In this document: positions 12,066 to 22,099 of the stretch, piece after piece | How the letters are laid out: every line of letters begins with the position of its first letter | How positions within the stretch are numbered: the stretch's first letter is position 1 | DNA from: Chlorops oryzae | Lineage: Eukaryota > Arthropoda > Insecta > Diptera > Chloropidae | NCBI GenBank assembly: GCA_020466095.1 | Contig: CM035806.1 | Coordinates: 124,609,407 to 124,673,406, forward strand | DNA length: 64,000 nucleotides | Direction of reading: 5' to 3' | Made by a program: the position numbers and the translations under genes | Notes under the pieces: model-generated | What the model was told of the DNA's origin: nothing | Seen by the model: only the letters and a program-made list of their open reading frames with translations | Database searches by the model: none

Positions 12066-12170
12066 TATACTCTCTCTCTTAAGTGAACACCTGCGGGACC
12101 AGAAAATAATGTCCGCTTAATAGGAACCTTTTTGAGAACGCAGGATTGCTAGAACATTCCCAAAACGTGT
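12066..12170 (+). mobile_element. Degenerate family-C MITE
   Basis: It contains ACTCTCTCTCTTAAGTGA, CACCTGCGGGACCAG and GGAACCTTTTTGAGAA, in the same order as the left half of the complete copy at 30746. The right end is decayed and a target duplication is not visible. Confidence 0.55.
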
Positions 12171-12655
12171 CCGTTTGACAGGAGAAATTACAATGTAATA
12201 GCATTGACAGACATATGGTGTAAAGTCTATAGACTTCACACTACAATGAAAGAAGTCTATGTTGGGGTGACACACAACAATTGATTGTGGTTTTCTATTG
12301 TGGACTTTTTTAAAACAGCTGATAATTGAAAATTAAAACAACAACAAAAACAATAAACACATTTTGGTAGCATTTAGACTTGATTTTATCTCAAAATAAT
12401 CTATGGAAATGTCGTTTGTTTGTTATATAAATCCATACGATGGAATTAATTTCATGCATTTCGCAAAAAGCTTGAGGTACAATAGGTGCGACAGAACGAC
12501 ACTACAAAACGATTTGTCGCATCCGATTTGTCGTGTTGTAAACCAATGTACAATAGCAGGGGAAATCTTACCGTTTGCAATCATATGTTACTCACAAACG
12601 ACAAAAAAAATTGACAATAACATTTTAAACCTTACGATAAAAAAAAAGTAGGAAA

Positions 12656-12973
12656 ATGAGAGCATTAAGCTCGCACCGAATTTTGTTGTATGCAACGGCA
12701 GCATATTTAGGCCATCGAAAATACATTGAGGCAAAAAAGCGCACGCGAAAGTGGTGGGTTCGACCAATGTTCGAATGTCGGGACCAATTGGGATCTTACG
12801 CTACAACATTTATTGGAATGAAAAAATACGATCCTGAAATGTTTTGTAAGGCCACTTGTATGAATGTTCTGCAATTTGACATTGACTATTTGAATGTAGT
12901 TTTCTTGCTATTTCTTGCCACACTTGGTCTTTCCAATCGCTTTTTTTTAGAGTGCGGATGGCCCTTGTCATAA
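12656..12973 (+). pseudogene. N-terminal fragment of a PIF/Harbinger-like transposase
   Basis: The 105-residue frame starts at ATG 12656. Residues about 30-75 contain RKWWVRP, then RDQLGSY, then DPEMFCK and QFDIDYL. This spacing resembles the start of HARBI1-type nucleases, where a W-V-x-P motif precedes a short helical segment and an F-D-x-L-L motif. The DDE catalytic part is absent, so this cannot be an active transposase. The last 25 residues run into unrelated sequence just before a small MITE. The assignment is by pattern memory; a profile search would decide it. Confidence 0.4.
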
Positions 12974-13005
12974 AACATATGCTTTTCGCGCACCAAATCT
13001 ATTAA

Positions 13006-13100
13006 TAGTGGTATTCAAGCATTGCACTTGTCAAATTGCGTACAAAAAAAGCAGTGCAAATATTGCACACTGCGATTTGCACTGTTGCTTGAATACCACT
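13006..13100. mobile_element. Small MITE inside the Harbinger-like element
   Basis: TAGTGGTATTCAAGC at the left is repeated inverted as GCTTGAATACCACTA at the right, with GTGCA words inside both arms. It is about 95 bp and forms a near-complete hairpin. The target duplication is ambiguous (TA or AAT). It is the third level of nesting here. Confidence 0.55.
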
Positions 13101-13639
13101 AATATTTGAATATTTTCCTCGCTGAGCTTATTCATTTCACAACTTCCATTTACATTTCAAAACAGATGTTTCAGATATCAGCCCTGTTTTCAACGCAACC
13201 ATCCCTGCTTTCAGAATGTCAAACCGTGTCGGAGCGACAAAAATTCAATTTTTCGAATATTTGTCGCATCGTGCTGTCGTATCCGAGAGCATTGTACATT
13301 GTTCCATAGGTTTGCGTGTATTGATTTTACATTTGACAGATCACGACGACAAAGCGCATCGTCGTGTCGTTCTGTCGCACCTATTGTACCTCAAGCTTAA
13401 ATTACTTGAAATTAGAAATTGAAATATCTGGTTTAAGAAAAAATAATCGAAATTTCGTTTAATTTGGTGCAGCGTTGCCATATCAATCTAAGAAGTCCAC
13501 AATATATCCTCCCTTTCAATGTAGTGTGAAGTCTATAAAAAGTCTATGTTGGCTAAGGTAGACTTTTGAGAAATACCTATGTGTGTCACCTAGACTTCAC
13601 ACCATCATGGTGTAAAATACCTACGTCTGTCAGTGCTAT

Positions 13640-16278
13640 AATTTATCATTCCGGCCGGATACCGAGTTCCGAATACCGAATACTTATTCAATATTTTGCG
13701 GGATAGTGCCGGATATTTAAAAACGTTTCGATTTTTAAGGAATTCCCATTGGAATCTTTTTGTTATATTTATTATCCCATAAAATTTGAATACCACGCAG
13801 GGTAGGTGCGTAGGTACACAGAAAATCATTTTGGGTGGTGTTTTAAGCTGTGTGTCGTAAATGTTTTCTCGTGTTTCGGTTTGATTCCTTGCACTTCGGA
13901 GATGGTTTTAAACCTTTTAAATCAATCGCTTCATATGCTCTTGCGTGCAATAGCGTTTTTAATAAAGGACAATACAAGCCCATTCACCATTTTGAAAAAA
14001 AAAAAAATATACTTCTATTTTTATTGGCATCTGAGAATAACTGGGCTGTGAAAGGGTTAAAAGTGAGAACATTGAAAAATATATAATATATAAAACAAAC
14101 CATCTTTGACACTTTGTCGGAAAAATTGTAACCAACGAAAAGTAATTCAACCATCCGAAAGATCGGTTTTCACCTATTCACCCTCGCAAGCGACCGCAAA
14201 TCTCGTGGCTTTCGAAACTCGAGACTCCGTTCAAGCATCACTTTAACACGAAATTGGTCGGATAAGTCATTCGTTAAACTTTCGAAGCTTCGTCGCAAGT
14301 GTTGCTATAAAAATCATTCATTGGAACGATTCATTGGAACTGAAAGACCAAGACCAAGCGTGGCAAATCTTCAACTCCGGAATGTTTCCCCTATTAATAA
14401 TTACCAAAAACAAAAAAAAAACAAAAAAAAAAAAAAAAAAACTAAATAAAAAAAAATGCTGGACATGTTGACTTTAAAATGTTTCTCGGTTTTTTTTTTA
14501 CACTTTCGTTTTCCTCTTCACAATATGTTTGAGTATGAAAATTGAAAGACAGAAAACAACTTTTTTGGCGTATATTTGTTGTTGTTGGTGTAACAATTGT
14601 TGCTTTTTGACCCGACGCGGTCCACAGCCTACGTTCATAATCACTTCAGTTCATATTTTTTCCCCTCTACTTATTATGTGACAGCATAAATTTGCGCAAA
14701 GAAACGAGAATTTCTTGTATGATATACACATGTGCATATGTACGTATATACTTGTACATATGTATGTGCGAAAAGCAACAACCCAACGGGAAAATACGTA
14801 ATATATGAACCTTGTAATTTAATGATTCATTTATAAATTCAAAGAAAAGGAACTATGCATTACCAGGTTATCGGAACTTGTAAGGAGTAGAAGATTTTTG
14901 TTATATTTTCTACCAACAACAACCGAATTGACATGTGCTTACAGTTTGAATTACAATGGTAATGCCCGATTTTCCTACGACATCGCTGTACAAAAATTCA
15001 TTGCTAACGTAATGGGTAGTTATGTTGAATGTTCAACTTACTTTGCTTACCTTTACCGTTGGGAAACCATGCGGTATTTTAAGGATTTGAGAGATCGATT
15101 AAACATTAATATTGTAGGTAGATAGGACATATAGCCTGTGACCAAACGAAATAGACGAAGGACATACGTGGTCAGTTTGAATTTTTGATAACTCAATGTA
15201 CCGCACTCATAAGTCGACCATGCCGGGCACTTATTTTTTTCCATGATTTCACCAGTCTTATGTTGAAAGCATTAACAACATGCAAGCTTATTTGCTGTTA
15301 TTGTAGATTTTTTTTCTTTCTGTTTTTGTTTGCAATGAATGCATTTTCATAAATTGCAATTTCAAGTGGGGATGGATGGATATGTGAATGGACGACTGAG
15401 TGAATGAATGAGCGAATGAATGAGCGAATGCATGAGCGAACGAGCGATTGAAGTGGTGTTAAGCCCACCACTTTCCGTGGAAGCTGTCAGGCACGCTTGG
15501 AACTCCGATGCTATGGGAAGTGCTGGTGCCAGATTGGTACGTATGCCACCGGACGTTTTAACCAGCACCAGCAGCGGCAGCCTCAGCGGCAACGGCAGAA
15601 CCAGTAACAGCTTCAGCCCACATTTTTCTTTGGAAGTCCAACGGGCAGACGTCAGGCGCGCAAAATTACTCGAGTGCAGCTTCTCACTCCTTTGAGTGCG
15701 TGGGCAAAAGTTGCAACGCCGTTCCCCCTCGCCCACTCGCCCCCTTTCTCTTATTCTTTTATTAGGCAACCCAGACGTGCGTGGAAAGGAAATCTCGATT
15801 CCGGCATCTGCTGTCGCTGCCAACTTGACTTAATTTTTTTTTTACATTCGAAAGGTTCTAGCAGCTGCTTAAATTATTCCCTTTGAAGATACTATATGGG
15901 CGTTTAGATAGAGCTATGGAGATTTAATCATTTTAACGCATGTACCACTTGCCGTGGTCATGCAATAGGGGAGTGTCACCTGCGGTCTAAAACAAGCAAA
16001 ATCTCTGGATCCCTAAAGTGAAAGTGAATTTTTTTTCAAAATCATCAGCGTTCATCGGCCCTTTTCTCTCCTTTTAGACACTTTCGGATCGCTTCATGAT
16101 ATTCATCTAATCAACGATGATAATCGAGCTGCTGGTCGTCACTTCAAAATATCTTCAAGCGGATTGAATTGATTGTCAAAATGGTCTGCTGCAACTATGC
16201 CTTCTATGCTTGGGAGACATTCGAAATTTAAACAAACAAATTATCCAAATAATGACCCAGGGAACAGGGCTAGAGAGG
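13640..16278. other. Unassigned DNA, partly simple-sequence
   Basis: No gene recognised. It has A-runs at 14405-14455, a TACATATGTATGTGCG region at 14730-14770, GAATGAGC repeats at 15400-15440 and a GC-richer patch at 15480-15670 rich in CAGC/AGCGGC words. The overlapping frames at 15362-15823 lack domains; an upstream exon or enhancer is possible but unsupported. Confidence 0.35.
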
Positions 16279-16686
16279 AGTGATGTCAACTTAGCCCCTT
16301 TTCGGGCTATTTTAACCCTAATTGGTCTGCCCAGAACGCAAAAAATTTTTTTTAGCCCGAAACTAAAATACGCGCAATTTTAGCCCATTTCTTTTGCGTT
16401 TTTGAAATTTTTTATTTTTATATACATGTTATGTTAATAAAACGTACCTAGTTAATAAAAAAATGTTTTGAACGGTTTTATTGATTTTGTTAGCCAACTT
16501 AATAAAAAAAAAAGTACAATTTCATCTGCGCCCACTTGAGGTTGAACAAACAAAATACTTTTGATATCCCTTTTTGGTTTTTTTTTTTTGGTTTAATTTA
16601 GCCCTTTTTAGTCCTTTTTAGCTAACCTGTTTTTAAACGTTTTTAAAAACAATTACGCATTTCCTTTTTAAAGAGTTGGCATCACT
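16279..16686. mobile_element. Candidate hAT-like MITE, T-rich
   Basis: AGTGATGTCAACT at the left matches, inverted, AGTTGGCATCACT at the right. The interior is built of TTTTAGCCC-like words. A CAGTGATGCCAAC end is common among hAT MITEs, but the flanking 8-mers are only loosely similar, partly because the GA tract starts immediately to the right. Confidence 0.4.
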
Positions 16687-16943
16687 GAGTGAGAGAGCGG
16701 TTATAGAGAGAGGGAGGGATAGAAGAAGAGGGAGGGATAGAAGAAGAGGGAGAGAGGATAGGAGAGAAGAAGAGAGGATGACTGAATGAGAGAATGAGAG
16801 AAATGAGAGAGAAGAAAAGAGAGTAGAGAAAAGAGAGAGAGAAATAGATAAGAGAGAGGAATAGAGAGAGAGAGGAAGAGAGAGAGAGAGAAGAGGAGAA
16901 GAGAGAAGAGAGAGAGAGAGAGAAGAGAGAAGAGAGAGAGAGT

Positions 16944-17028
<85 letters not shown>

Positions 17029-17425
17029 AGAGAGAGAGAGAAGAGAAAGAGAGAAAGAGAGAGAGAGAAGAGAAGAAGAAGAGAAAGAGAGAAAGAGAGA
17101 AAGAGAGAAAGAGAGAAAGAGAAAGAGAGAAGAGAGAAAGAGAGAAAAGAGAGAGAAAGAGAGAAGAAGAGAGAAAGAGAGAAAGAGAGAGAAAGAGAGA
17201 AAGAGAGAAAGAGAGAAAGAGAGAAAAGAGAGAAAGAGAGAGAAAGAAGAAAGAGAAAGAGAGAAAGAAGAGAAAGAGAAAGAGAAAAAGAGAGAGAGAG
17301 AGAAAGAGAGAAAGAAGGAAAGAGAGAGAAAGAGAGAGAGAGAGAGCGAGAGATTGGACGAGAAAGCAATAGAAAGTAAGAGAGAGATAGTGACCGACAG
17401 AAAGATAGAGATGGAGATAGAATAA
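16687..17425 (+). repeat. (GA)n-rich polypurine tract, about 740 bp
   Basis: Almost uninterrupted purines on the plus strand, mostly GA with GAAA, GAGGAA and AAGAA variants. All long frames across it (serine/leucine-rich on one strand, arginine/glutamate-rich on the other) are low-complexity artefacts. Such mirror-symmetric homopurine DNA can adopt triplex (H-DNA) structure and offers many GAGAG sites for GAGA factor; both are general properties, not shown here. Confidence 0.95.
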
Positions 17426-17890
17426 AATAAAAAATCTCTCGTGTTTTTGTAGCCCAGTGTAGATTAAAATAAAGAACCCTTCTTGCAGGGTTGCATCCAA
17501 CCCAAAAGTAGAGGGCACTTTTGTAAACAGGTAATAAAAAAATGGTGTGAGTTCCTATGTTAATTTCTTAGTAATTATTAAATTAGCTAAGTTTAGACGC
17601 CCCACTGTCTGCCTTTTTAATAAACACTTTAAAAGCACTAAAAATCTTTTGAAAAAATTAAATAAAAAAAAAAATAAGAAGCGTCAACCCAAAAAGGGGC
17701 TACTGTTGAAGCATTTCATATCCATAACGCCCTTTCAAAAGATTTTATGTTAATTTATGCTAAACACCGAAAGCGAGGGTCTTTATCAACTTCAAAAGCT
17801 CTTTCTCGGCATGACAATAAAATGGAAAACATTTGTTAAAATATCAAAATATGTATAAACACACATCTGTACGTATGTACATATGTATAT
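17426..17890. other. Unassigned AT-rich spacer
   Basis: Nothing recognised apart from an ACATATGTATAT run just before the palindrome. The short lysine-rich frame at 17547-17753 reflects A-rich DNA. Confidence 0.4.
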
Positions 17891-17892
17891 TA

Positions 17893-19539
17893 GGGTGTCC
17901 CAAAACAATTTTTTTCTAGAATATCGTAGTGGAACGTAATTTTTAGAAATCTTATATGCTAAAATACTTTTGAGAATTTTTTAGATTTTTTGTAAAAGGT
18001 TTAGAGGTCGCTCAACGCGGTTTTTCAAAACCGGTCCCTTTTTCCTCAGTTTTTGGTCATAGCTTTTGTATATGCAATGTCTTTCAACATTTTTAGGCAC
18101 TTATCGGTAGAAAAGCATTCAAATTTTATATCCATATCCATAAACTACAGAATATACCATTATTTTAGGCCATTAAGCGTCATCAATTGCACTTTTTTCC
18201 AATAAAACTGGGCGCCAGAAAAAAGAATGCTTCATAATTTCCAAATTTTATATGAAAATGGATGAAAGTAATGATGCAGCTTTAAAGAACACGAAATCCT
18301 TTGTATTTTGAAAAAAGAAATAAACATTTTTCTGTTGGACTTTTAGAGCTATGTCCGATTTTGTCCTCAAAAATATTACAGAATACGTTGCATACTTCCA
18401 GGCTTTTGCATTTAGTTTTCAGTGCTAACATGATACCCAATCTCAATCTTAAATAGAATTTTTTTCATAGGCATTTATTTGAATTTTTCCGCTTAAATAG
18501 AGGCCGTGCTATTATCCTTTAATTTAACCATTTCATGCATTTTTGGTTTGTATACAACAACGCATTTAAAGGGCATTTTCTCCTCTTATACAGTTGAAGC
18601 CGAGGAGCGAATAACGTTTTAAATAACAAATTTTTTTAAACCTATTTTTTGAACTTTCGCTTTCAATAATTCTCTGGCCCATTAAGCTATCCCAAAAATG
18701 TTGTTATTTGGTCAACTGTTGCACATTTCTCAATACTTCCGAACCTTAAAGAAGCGAAGTAGTCTTGCAAGTACTGAATGGCAATGCAAATTTGCGGCTT
18801 CACTTCAGTTAATAAAAAATGTAAAAAAAAAAACAAAAATAAAAAAATACGTTTTTTGAATTAAAGAAAACTATCGTTTATTTAATTGAAAGTAAAATAA
18901 CTTATACAAACAAAAAATGCATGAAATGGTTAAATAAAAGGATAATAGCACGGCCTCTATTTAAGCGGATAAATTCAAATAAATGCCTATGAAAAAAATT
19001 ATATTTAAAATTGAGATTGGGTATCAAGTTAAATGCCTGGAACTACCCAACGTATTTTTGTAAAATTTTTGAGGACAAAATCGGACATACATAGCTCTAC
19101 AAGTCCAACAGAAAAATTTTTTTTTCTTTTTTCAAAATACAAAGGATTTCGTGTTCTTTAAAGCTGTATCATTACTTTCATCCATTTTCATATAAAATTT
19201 GGAAATTATGAAGCATTCTTTTTTCTGGCGCCCAGTTTTATTGGAAAAAAGTGCAATTGATGACGCTTAATGGCCTAAAATAATGGTATATTCTGTAGTT
19301 TATGGATATGGAAATAAGGTTTGGATGCTTTTCTACCGATAAGTGCCCAAAAATATTGAAAGACATTGCATATACAAACCTATTACCAAAAACTGAGGGA
19401 AAAAGGACCGGTTTTGAAAAACTGCACTGAGCGACCTCTAAACCTTTTACAGAAAATCTGAAAAAATTCTCAAATATATTTTAGCCTATAGGCTTTCAGA
19501 AAACTCACGTTCCAAATAAAATTTTTTTATGGGACACCC
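17893..19539. mobile_element. Giant palindromic (foldback-type) element, GGGTGTCCC ends
   Basis: The ends GGGTGTCCCA (17893) and TGGGACACCC (to 19539) are inverted and flanked by TA on both sides. The inverted repeat continues from the ends for about 660 bases on the left (to about 18555) and about 637 on the right (from about 18903), leaving a loop of about 347 bp. Identity looks above 90% overall and is essentially perfect across the segment around 18130-18300 and its partner near 19165-19310. No transposase frame is present. If transcribed, either strand would fold into a long hairpin RNA. Superfamily not assigned; TA flanks allow Tc1/mariner-related or other classes. Confidence 0.9.
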
Positions 19540-19541
19540 TA

Positions 19542-20453
19542 ATGTATTGATGTTTTCATGTAAATCTTTTTTTTTTTTTTGTATTTCATTTCGTTTTAAA
19601 GATTGAGCTGATCTCACCCAATTAGTAAGCACGAAAGCTTAATGAAGTGTTGAGGTTACAGCTTAATGCAGCGCGTGTGAGGTCAGGGTGAGCCCATGCA
19701 AATGCATTTCCATAATAAACATACATATGTTCATATGCCCAAACATTAAGTAACATCCCAGCAGGTGAATATCTCTCCATTGGTTCAAATCAATGAAGCA
19801 CGGTGTCATGCATGACTGACTCAGAAAAATAAACAAGTACTCCTAGAAATATAGACGTTAAAGGAGGGATTGCGAGGGCCATATCGCAACTATTTACTAC
19901 CGTGAATCTTACGTGGGCAATGGCATCGGTGAGGTCTCACGTGAGTTTGTCCACAAATGAATGTCATGCCTTCTGGATTCAAAGTCATTCTGACGGCATC
20001 GATGATGTCAGGGTGACTTTTCCTGCTGAGATACTCCATAAGTGTGCGTGTGTGTGCGCGTATAAAATTTATCGATTCTTCTAATTTATGAATTCATCTT
20101 TGTCGCGTTTTCTAAGCCAATTGACAAGGCATTGACAATCGCGATTTGAAATTATGGGAAACTTTAATACGTGGGCGCGGAACGAAGCGTTCAATTAGCG
20201 ATGAATTTTAATACAATTTGAATGCAACTACGATTCAATTCCATTCAATTTCATTTCTATTTTTTGTTTCTCTTTTTTTCTAATTTCCATTATACGCTCA
20301 TTATGATCATATCAAAAATGTCAAAATCCTCAAGTCATAACCCACACTCCACTACGGTGTTCGGTGTTGTCTCGCATTGTCACGTTTTGTTCCGCCTCGG
20401 TTTCCATTAATTTTCTGAAATCAATCTTTTCTTTAAAAAAAAAGAAACAGCAA
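19542..20453. other. Unassigned DNA
   Basis: No gene or bounded element recognised; likely unique host sequence. Short frames (19902-20084, 20222-20410) show no domains. Confidence 0.4.
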
Positions 20454-20619
20454 CAGTAGAACACTCATAACTTGAACATAACTGCTTTAAGTCGTACCGA
20501 ATCGAGTGGCAATAGCCTTTATTATAGACAGTTAAACATAAAGTATTTCAACTCCAAATCTCCACCAGTCGCACAGATTATTTGGATAGCGACGATTCAC
20601 GCTATGGAGGTTTTGACTG
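20454..20619. mobile_element. Candidate pogo-like MITE
   Basis: The right end, reverse-complemented, reads CAGTCAAAACCTCCATAGCG and is followed by TA. The left end CAGTAGAACACTCATAACTT is similar but lacks a clear TA. CAGT...CCTC...ATA ends are typical of pogo/Tigger-like elements. Confidence 0.4.
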
Positions 20620-20994
20620 TACATTGATTTTATTTACTTAAGCATAAACCATGTTAAGTCGGCCCTGCTGGGCAGTCGCATTGAAAGAACGCGGAACTCG
20701 AATCGGACCTGGTATAACCTTGAACATTGTAGTACAAGTTAGCAGTAGTTGGTAGATATAGTAGGTACATCTGCAGTGGCGTAGCGAGCCCAATTGGCGC
20801 CCGGTGCATAATAGATTTTCGGCGCCCCTTCCCTCCACCCCCCAACTTTAGTAGGATAAGGTCTTTATAACAATGCACAAACAACAATATTGCAAATATT
20901 ATAGATGCATAAATTTCATCATTTTCAATGTTTCGGAAACATTTTTTAACACTAGCTTCTTTACATGGGAAAGAATGAGAGATCAAAATAATTA

Positions 20995-21152
20995 GGGGTA
21001 TTCACAAAGGCGTCGGAAAGTAGTAAAGTCGGAAAATCGGAAAATTTTAGATGCTTAAAAATTTGTGCAAAATACAAAAAAAGTTTTTAAGAAGTCGCAA
21101 TTTTCCGATTTTCCGACATTCCAACGTTTTTAACATGCCTTTGTGAATACCC
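20995..21152. mobile_element. TTA-flanked MITE, PIF/Harbinger-type, inside the hAT element
   Basis: GGGTATTCACAAAGGC at the left is inverted as GCCTTTGTGAATACCC at the right, with TTA at 20992-20994 and 21153-21155. A three-base TTA/TAA target duplication is characteristic of PIF/Harbinger. The interior is also partly palindromic (GTCGGAAAATCGGAAAATTT and its complement). 158 bp. Confidence 0.75.
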
Positions 21153-21228
21153 TTATTGTTTCCGCAACATTTTTTCCCAATCTAAGCCCGGACAACGATG
21201 TCTTTGTGTTAAGGTGTTAATGTGTTAA

Positions 21229-21951
21229 GGGGACCTTCTGGTCTAGAATTTTTTGAAAATTGATTTTTTTTTTTTATATATTTCGGAAGAATAGACTTTT
21301 AAGAATATGCTGGCAAAGTTTCGTGAAGATATTGACAATATTTGTTTTGCTACAGCCTTTTTAGAAGGTGGAGACAGCAGGCAGCGCGCTTGATCAAAGC
21401 AACTTTGAACGCGTTTATCTCAAAACTACTTTTTTTGACCTGGTGTGAATGAAAACAAAAAAACCATCCAACCGATTTGTCTGGAATTTTTATATGTTAT
21501 TCATAACATCAATGGCTATGGCCCGAACTAGAATCGAGTTTTTATTTCAAGAACTTCATATTTTTTCATCAAAAAAATGGTCAAAAAAGGGGAGTTTTTG
21601 ATGGTTGAAATAAAAAATTGCGCCATTTTGTCAATTAAAAAAAAATTTTTTTTGTTCTAGTTCCTGCCATAGCCGCATTCATTCTGATTAATAACATATT
21701 TTTGTTTTTTTTTTCGATTACCAGAGCTGCCAAAATCTTTCACACCACGGAGGTACTTTTTCAAAGAGGGTCCACTTCAACGCCATTTTTAAAATACCAA
21801 AACAAAAAAAAAATTACAACATTTTTTATTTTTTGTCAATAAAGAATATAATAAGCCTGCATACTTAGAAAATCGTTTTTTATTTGGCTTAATACCAAAA
21901 AAAAATCATGAAAATACCCTAAATATTCGTGCTCTAGACCAGAAGGTCCCC
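21229..21951. mobile_element. TTAA-flanked non-autonomous element inside the hAT element
   Basis: GGGGACCTTCTGGTCTAGA at the left is inverted at the right, with TTAA at 21225-21228 and 21952-21955. TTAA targets are used by piggyBac and Kolobok elements; the ends look more Kolobok-like, by inference. The interior contains a further inverted pair around GGCTATGGCCCGAACTAGAA and its complement (about 21510-21540 and 21655-21690). No transposase frame. Confidence 0.8.
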
Positions 21952-22099
21952 TTAAGGTATTGTTTAACAATAAACAAATCCGAAAAAGAAATGGTAAATT
22001 TTTCATTTTTTCTTTAGGATCATTTGGCGCCCCCCTACGAGTAGCGCCCGGTGCATGATAGACCCCCATTTACCCCCTCGCTACGCCACTGTACATCTG

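Larger units (their letters stand above)
12468..13398. mobile_element. PIF/Harbinger-like element, 35-bp perfect TIRs
   Basis: The left end AAGCTTGAGGTACAATAGGT... is repeated inverted at the right end; 35 bases match exactly. The palindrome AAGCTT forms the outermost six bases at both sides, so it cannot be told whether it belongs to the TIR or to a target duplication. The interior encodes a fragment resembling a Harbinger transposase (12656-12973), which is the only basis for the superfamily call. At 931 bp it is far shorter than an autonomous Harbinger. Confidence 0.6.
12201..13636. mobile_element. TA-flanked TIR element enclosing a Harbinger-like insertion
   Basis: Left end GCATTGACAGACAT and right end (reverse complement) GCACTGACAGACGT are flanked by TA at 12199-12200 and 13637-13638. 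The arms go on to share GTGTGAAGTCTA and AGTCTATGTTGG blocks over roughly 130 bases. The centre was split by the 12468-13398 element. Superfamily not assigned; TA flanks fit Tc1/mariner-type or pogo-like MITEs. Confidence 0.6.
20774..22091. mobile_element. Non-autonomous hAT-like element with 8-bp target duplication
   Basis: CAGTGGCGTAGCGAG at the left end is inverted at the right as CTCGCTACGCCACTG. The 8-mer TACATCTG flanks both sides exactly (20766-20773 and 22092-22099), as expected for hAT. A second inverted block (GCGCCCGGTGCAT) lies just inside both ends. Two other elements sit inside; without them it would be only about 430 bp, a MITE. No transposase frame is present; the minus-strand frame at 20654-20986 has no domain. 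Confidence 0.85.

Noticed and set aside
15362..15823. 153-residue minus-strand frame and plus-strand overlaps
   Set aside because: No domain, uneven composition, simple repeats at one end; overlapping frames on both strands look equally good, which argues against coding.
16682..17518. Long Ser/Leu-rich frames (minus) and Arg/Glu-rich frames (plus)
   Set aside because: Direct translations of the GA tract; no non-repetitive protein sequence.
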